Source: Ceriagrion tenellum (lineage: Eukaryota; Arthropoda; Insecta; Odonata; Coenagrionidae). From it: a stretch of 64,000 nucleotides of DNA. The notes below the pieces were generated by a model, which made no database searches, had not been told where the DNA came from, and was given only the letters and a program-made list of their open reading frames with translations. The stretch's first letter is position 1, and each line of letters begins with the position of its first letter. Shown one piece after another: positions 59,933-64,000 of this stretch. Made by a program: the position numbers and the translations under genes. The stretch is taken from positions 55,016,964 through 55,080,963 of the forward strand of contig OY720637.1 in assembly GCA_963169105.1 (NCBI GenBank), read 5' to 3'.

Positions 59933-60070
59933 CCGAAGCGAAGCATACAGCGAAGAGTGCTTCTATCCATTGCACGAGAGCTTCCAGCCATCGGACTTAT
60001 CATGGAAATGTTTCCCCAGTGTGTGGAATGAAATATCGAACGCGAGTACGTTTTAAAACGTGTCGTGTAC

Positions 60071-60202
60071 GTGAAAGCACGTGAGAGCTCTTTGCACATT
60101 GTGAAACATTATTAGTCATTACAACATCGACTGCATAAGCGAAAGCACGTGAGATCTCTTTGGACGTTGTGAAACACTATTAGTTATTGTGACATCAACT
60201 GC
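60071..60202 (+). promoter_or_regulatory. 68-bp tandem repeat upstream of the ORF, with CACGTG boxes
   Basis: Two units start at 60071 and 60139, sharing GAAAGCACGTGAGA, GTGAAACA and TATTAGT. Each holds a CACGTG palindrome (60078-60083, 60146-60151), spaced 68 bp. The second unit ends 35 bp before the first ATG of the coding region, so a promoter or 5' leader role is plausible. No TATA box was recognised. Confidence 0.55.
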
Positions 60203-60236
60203 GTTGTGGATAAAAACAGAGACTAGTTTAGTCATC

Positions 60237-61592
60237 ATGCAGTCATCGGATGGTGCGGTCGTGCTTCTCCCCGTCGACGAGCAGCAGCCAGTAGAGTTTA
60301 AGACGACGAACGCAGAGCCAACAAAAAAGAAAGTTAAGATTAAAGGAGAAGGGCGGATACATAAGATTAAAAAAAGAGACGTTGATCAATCAGTGCATGC
60401 ACGGACGTCGCTCAGAGAGGAAGCTTCTAAAAGGAAACGAAGAAGTAGTCCATCAGAGAAAAAACTTCCTCAACATACGTATAATTCTCCTCCTCTCATC
60501 ACACTTCCTTCTCCTTTGGAAGACTTCAAAGTCCTTTACTGTCTAGGAGCTTCCCTGAGTGCTGACAAACACCTTCGCATTGGTTGGGAGCTGGGACGTT
60601 CAGCCTACGCGAGGATATCATATAAGTCAATTGGAATAGATCTCTTTGCTAACGACCTCTACCTCTTGGCTCACAACGAAAAACTCATCAGTAACAACTT
60701 GAAGTCTGGTGTACCCTCTGAAGACGCACCAAAAGGTGTCGCGAATCCGAATTTCTCCGTCACGTTCGATAAAAAAATATTCTAATAAACTTAACGCAGT
60801 CTTCTCCATCCGAGGCGAGCCGATCATCATATTGAACGAAATAGAATGGCGAGCGTTGGCGAATATTCTAGAGAATGTTCAGATTGCAGTACAAGTAACC
60901 GATCAGCATCGTTATCAGCTAGACGGATATTTTCTTCCTCTCCAGCATGCAGCTCAAAGGTTGGGAGTAGAGAAAACAAAGATTGTATTTGGGGTAGAAC
61001 AAACTACCGACATAATCACATACTTCTCCATAGATCCACTTCATGTAGACGGGTGGGCCAAATTATTATCGATTTCCAAGCGTATAAACTGGGAAAAAAC
61101 ACGAATGTGATTCGAGAATTGGCTGTGGAAGATTTAGAAACCGGACTGCGAAGATCATGGGTCTTCAAAATTCCTCCCGAATTCGACCTAAATAATACGA
61201 CGAACAAGTGGCTCATTGAAAATCATCATGGAATCGATGCCAGTATGGGAAATGTGTCTTACGATCAATTAAAAAGTATTCTAAAAAATGCAACGCGACG
61301 ATACAAATACATCTTCGCGAAATGTACTGAAAAATGTAAAGTACTTACAGATCTCATCGATTATCCCGTTATTGAGATGGAGAGGTTTTTTAACATGCCG
61401 AGACTTAAAGGGCTTGATAAAGTCGAAGATGTGAAGTGCAATCTCGATTTTCATCAGACGGAGAAATTCGCATGCGCGGTAAAACATTGCGCCAAATTAC
61501 CGCATTGGATCCTGGAAAACGTACCCGACTATGACCTTACATTATTGTTAAAGTATGCTGCTAAATTACATGTAAACAAAAATATGAAATAA
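60237..61592 (+). pseudogene. Unrecognised ~450-codon element protein, two frame breaks
   Basis: The first ATG is at 60237; the intact first section runs to a stop at 60783-60785 (182 codons). Residues 30-75 are very basic (KKKVKIK, KIKKR, KRKRR), suggesting a nuclear or nucleic-acid-binding protein. A protein-like frame then continues in the +1 frame from about 60775 to 61110, and returns to the first frame from about 61090 to the stop at 61592. Both switches coincide with A-runs: seven A at 60770-60780 and six A near 61095. The C-terminal part contains YKYIFAKCTEKCKVLTDLI and a Cys/His cluster (DFHQ, CAVKHCAK). I do not recognise the family with confidence. The breaks may be real decay, assembly homopolymer errors, or slippage. 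The last 14 codons lie in the right inverted repeat. Confidence 0.6.
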
Positions 61593-61833
61593 TATTATGT
61601 ATCTATAGCTTATAAATAAAATTGAAAAACGCTCTAAAAAACATCACTACCACATGTTTCCTTTCACGATTCAACTCCCACCCCACTCCCACCCCCATTC
61701 GCACCCGCCCCGCACCCGCAACGACGCCGGAGGCATGGGGAAGAGCGGAGAGCGAGGGGAGAAGCAAGATGGCGGCGGGCGCAACTGAATTAGACGCGCG
61801 CAACTGGCCCAAAGTACTTTAAATTGCACTACT
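61552..61833 (+). repeat. Right terminal inverted repeat (282 bp)
   Basis: Inverse of 59651-59932. It holds the end of the coding region (to 61592) and a poly(A) signal AATAAA at 61615-61620, 23 bp after the stop. The transcription unit therefore ends inside the repeat. Confidence 0.9.
61615..61620 (+). terminator. Poly(A) signal AATAAA
   Basis: A canonical AATAAA 23 bp after the stop codon of the element's coding region, within the right inverted repeat. Confidence 0.5.
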
Positions 61834-61839
61834 GTTGGG

Positions 61840-63439
61840 GCTTCATACTTCTTTGTGTTCTCAGGCTTTCATCAGTTGCCTACTGTTACGATGATAGCCG
61901 GATAAAGAATCAGGAAAACTTTGCTTTTTAATATTTATTTTTATAGCAGAAGTATTCCTCATTCGTTACCTAAATCTATCACTCCTTGCCCAAAAATTTC
62001 TGCTGATATTCTATCGATGTTTCTCTACTTATATCCTATCCCTAATTGCCTTTGTCAAGCTACGCTGTGGTATCTTTTTTTACAAAAATGAAGCAAGAAA
62101 ACCTCTTCCTTTATTTGATCTTTGTTGGCAATTCTTATCAGTGATTATCTCAGTGTCACGATATGTTCTTGAAGTATTATCTTTTTATCTTTTATAATGC
62201 TTCTATCGTGTTTTTTCGTATCGTTATCTAATTTTATGACCATATGTCATTTATTTCTCAGGGCTTTTTCTTCATTTCAACGTTTTTTAAATACCTTTAT
62301 TCATTTTTGTCGCGAGGAAAGAGTTTTTGGGCATAATTTTTCTGCTAAGTTGAATTTTTTCCTAATTATTTGTACCATTTTCACAAAAATTACTGATTAG
62401 ACGGGGATTCTGATGATTAAAAAAATATTTCTTTTTTTTTAATTTAACAACTAAATATGCATTCGGAAACAAAACACAAATTGTCTCTCTCGACCGGAAT
62501 CCCAGCTCTCGAAATCGCACCGAGTTCTTCGGTTACGTTACCTCGGTAAACTCTCAGTATATTAATGACCCTAACATTTCATTTTCTTTGGACTAACTTC
62601 CCCAAAAAGTTTCTTAGAGAGCGTTGAAGGAGGATCTAAGATGCTTCTTTAAAATAAATGCTGCGGTACGACTCACCGGGACAAACAGAAACGTCTTCCA
62701 ATAAACACTAACGTTTTTATTGATTCACTATATTCGATTATAACTAATGAGATGCGGTGTTCTACCTTAGCTATAGGAGCTCAAATAATCGGAAAGCTTT
62801 ACTTTTTCATTCGTATTTTTTAAACGAGGTAAAACTAAATCAAATGAGTATAAATATTTAGGGGACAGAATCATGTTATACCTCATTTGAGTCCGTCTTG
62901 AGATTTCGGAAAATGTTCGAATTCGTAAAAACTTATCATAATGTATCGATTGGTGGCCCTTTTTCACGCCACCCTGGTGATGGTTCTTTACTATATTCAC
63001 TTCACCATTAAGGTCTGCACACAACGAAGTGGGATGCGGTAGGGGGAAAGAAATTCTCGCGGAAAGTCGCCAGTAGAGCATAGTACTTTCGAGCACATCA
63101 AAGAAAAACATTCGTGGTAGTTGTAGGGCGCGGGCTTAACTACTTCATGGAAATCACTGGGTATGAGGCACGAGGGTCTATCAGGGCTCCACCCTTACTT
63201 TAGATATTTTGGGCCTTTACATTACAGCTTCAAAGGCTCGACACTTGTTGAAAAAAGGGTATTTTCAAATAGTTGCCCCGGATACTTGCGAGTGTTTTGT
63301 TCTCCGTATTTATCCACCTGAGGACGGAAGATCGTGCCTTTGTTGGATGGTACTCTTTAAGGTAAATAGAGTTACATGGGTAATAACGAGCGGAAGGATA
63401 CCTATCCCATCGTTTAATGAAGCGTTTGTCCGTCTTGAC
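61840..63439. other. Unannotated AT-rich DNA
   Basis: No gene or repeat structure is recognised. The 114-codon minus-strand frame at 62767-63111 has no motif. Confidence 0.4.
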
Positions 63440-63680
63440 GTCTAATTGTGAAGGACTTTTTGATGCCTGTTAATATATTTTAGCGATTCCTCTCTGACTT
63501 TTGTGACACTTCTACTTGCGATATCGCTACAGCAGACGTTGGTCCGCATTGACTCGGGGAACTTGTGATCAGACGCTTTCGTTATATTCTGTGAAATATA
63601 CTAGTTTAAATAAATGGCTGTTGTTCTATCTTCATTGAACTCGACGCTTCGAGATTTTACCCTGTCGTCTTACACCCTCG
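63440..63680 (-). repeat. LTR-like dispersed repeat, copy 2
   Basis: Inverted copy of 53395-53625, sharing GCGATATCGCTACAGCAGACGT on this strand's complement and the TCTAATTGTGAAGGACT block. It is about equally diverged along its length. Confidence 0.7.
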
Positions 63681-64000
63681 CTGGTGTTAAGTTTGTGCTG
63701 TGATCTCGCGCAGTAGCGTTTGTGCATTGACCTCGAGTGAGGTAGTTCGAGACAACTGAGTAGTGGCTCAACGCGAGTTTAAGAAGTACATTCCTCTCGG
63801 ATTTGCGTGCGTATTAATTGCTCCGTCTTCGCCGACGTTTCGGAGAAAGACTCAGTCATCGTCATTAGGTCCGCTCACCGTTCGTCGGGAAAGCAGCGAA
63901 CCAACATTTATTCGGGTAGGTACTGCGTTCCGCAGGGCGGCCGGTTGGCGTACAGTAGTGAGTCTTATGCGAAGAAACGGGTCCATGGATTGAACGGGAA
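63681..64000. other. Unannotated end of window, with degenerate hammerhead-like motif
   Basis: On the minus strand CTAATGA (63868-63862) is followed by GAAAC (63841-63837) and GTC, with stem II bases partly complementary; CTGANGA has one change. The 76-codon frame at 63763-63993 has no motif. The segment may be the internal side of the LTR-like repeat just before it. Confidence 0.3.

Larger units (their letters stand above)
59645..61839 (+). mobile_element. 2.18-kb TIR element, Polinton-like ends, 6-bp TSD
   Basis: An exact GTTGGG duplication flanks the element (59645-59650 and 61834-61839). The element proper is 59651-61833. It begins AGTAGTGCAATTTAAAGTAC and ends with the inverse, and the terminal inverted repeats are 282 bp with very few mismatches. 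AG...CT ends, 6-bp target duplication and TIRs of several hundred bp are the known combination of Polinton/Maverick elements. Those are usually 15-20 kb and encode polymerase and integrase, absent here. IS3EU-type elements also make 6-bp duplications and are an alternative. The interior is nearly filled by one coding region on the plus strand. Confidence 0.88.

Noticed and set aside
60846..61080. N-terminal part of the 248-codon frame starting at 60846
   Set aside because: Serine/arginine-rich shadow of the better protein-like frame that runs in the +1 phase over the same bases; the real part of this frame begins near 61090.
1..64000. CRISPR arrays, operons or a bacterial defence system
   Set aside because: No direct-repeat arrays with unique spacers and no prokaryotic gene organisation; tandem repeats here are satellites or minisatellites in eukaryotic DNA.

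Overview
This window reads as intergenic or intronic DNA from an arthropod, most likely an insect. That is an inference from its contents: AT-rich background, mariner, pogo/Tigger-like, Harbinger and hAT elements, several non-LTR retrotransposon tails, tRNA-derived SINEs, and no bacterial-style gene packing. I cannot name the species. I found no recognisable host protein-coding exon, rRNA or functional tRNA. Almost everything that can be supported is mobile DNA, tandem repeats or self-complementary DNA, and most short open frames in the window are chance frames in low-complexity or transposon sequence.

Layout. 1-7150: unannotated DNA holding a 146-bp duplicated segment (3256, 5236) and a 218-bp tandem satellite (4237-5225). 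7150-8063: SINE fragment and a foldback element enclosing a LINE 3' end. 8-15 kb: mostly featureless, with GC-rich patches. 15.8-17.9 kb: tandem duplication, RTE-like LINE 3' end, and a foldback element with a hammerhead-like core. 20.0-20.6 kb: head-to-head SINE palindrome. 22.35-23.7 kb: a pogo-type MITE and a hAT MITE with an 8-bp target duplication. 25.3-29.45 kb: a nest in which a Harbinger element (TSD TAA) split a hammerhead-like fold and itself contains transposase remnants, an 80-bp hairpin, a SINE piece and a Tigger-like element (TSD TA). That Tigger-like element keeps one intact 269-codon ORF. 31.9-32.9 kb: internally deleted mariner. 33.5 kb: 136-bp tandem repeat. 42-48 kb: SINE, several LINE fragments and insertions nested in them. 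51.8-56.5 kb: hairpins, foldbacks, a LINE tail, an LTR-like repeat and a SINE. 59.6-61.84 kb: a compact 2.18-kb element with 282-bp terminal inverted repeats, AG...CT ends, a 6-bp target duplication and one protein-coding region interrupted at two A-runs.

The strongest leads are four. (1) The 59.65-61.83 kb element has ends and target duplication compatible with the Polinton/Maverick class, but it is only 2.2 kb long and codes for one unrecognised basic protein of about 450 codons. (2) A dispersed set of inverted-arm elements carries the hammerhead core order CTGANGA / stem II / GAAAC; three sites keep an intact core (17.76, 25.38 and 56.21 kb, all on the minus strand). (3) An intact ORF joins a pipsqueak/CENP-B type DNA-binding half to a PHD-like finger, with the DDE domain missing. 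(4) Several very recent perfect or near-perfect palindromes are present. All homology statements rest on recognising motifs by eye; none has been tested by a search.
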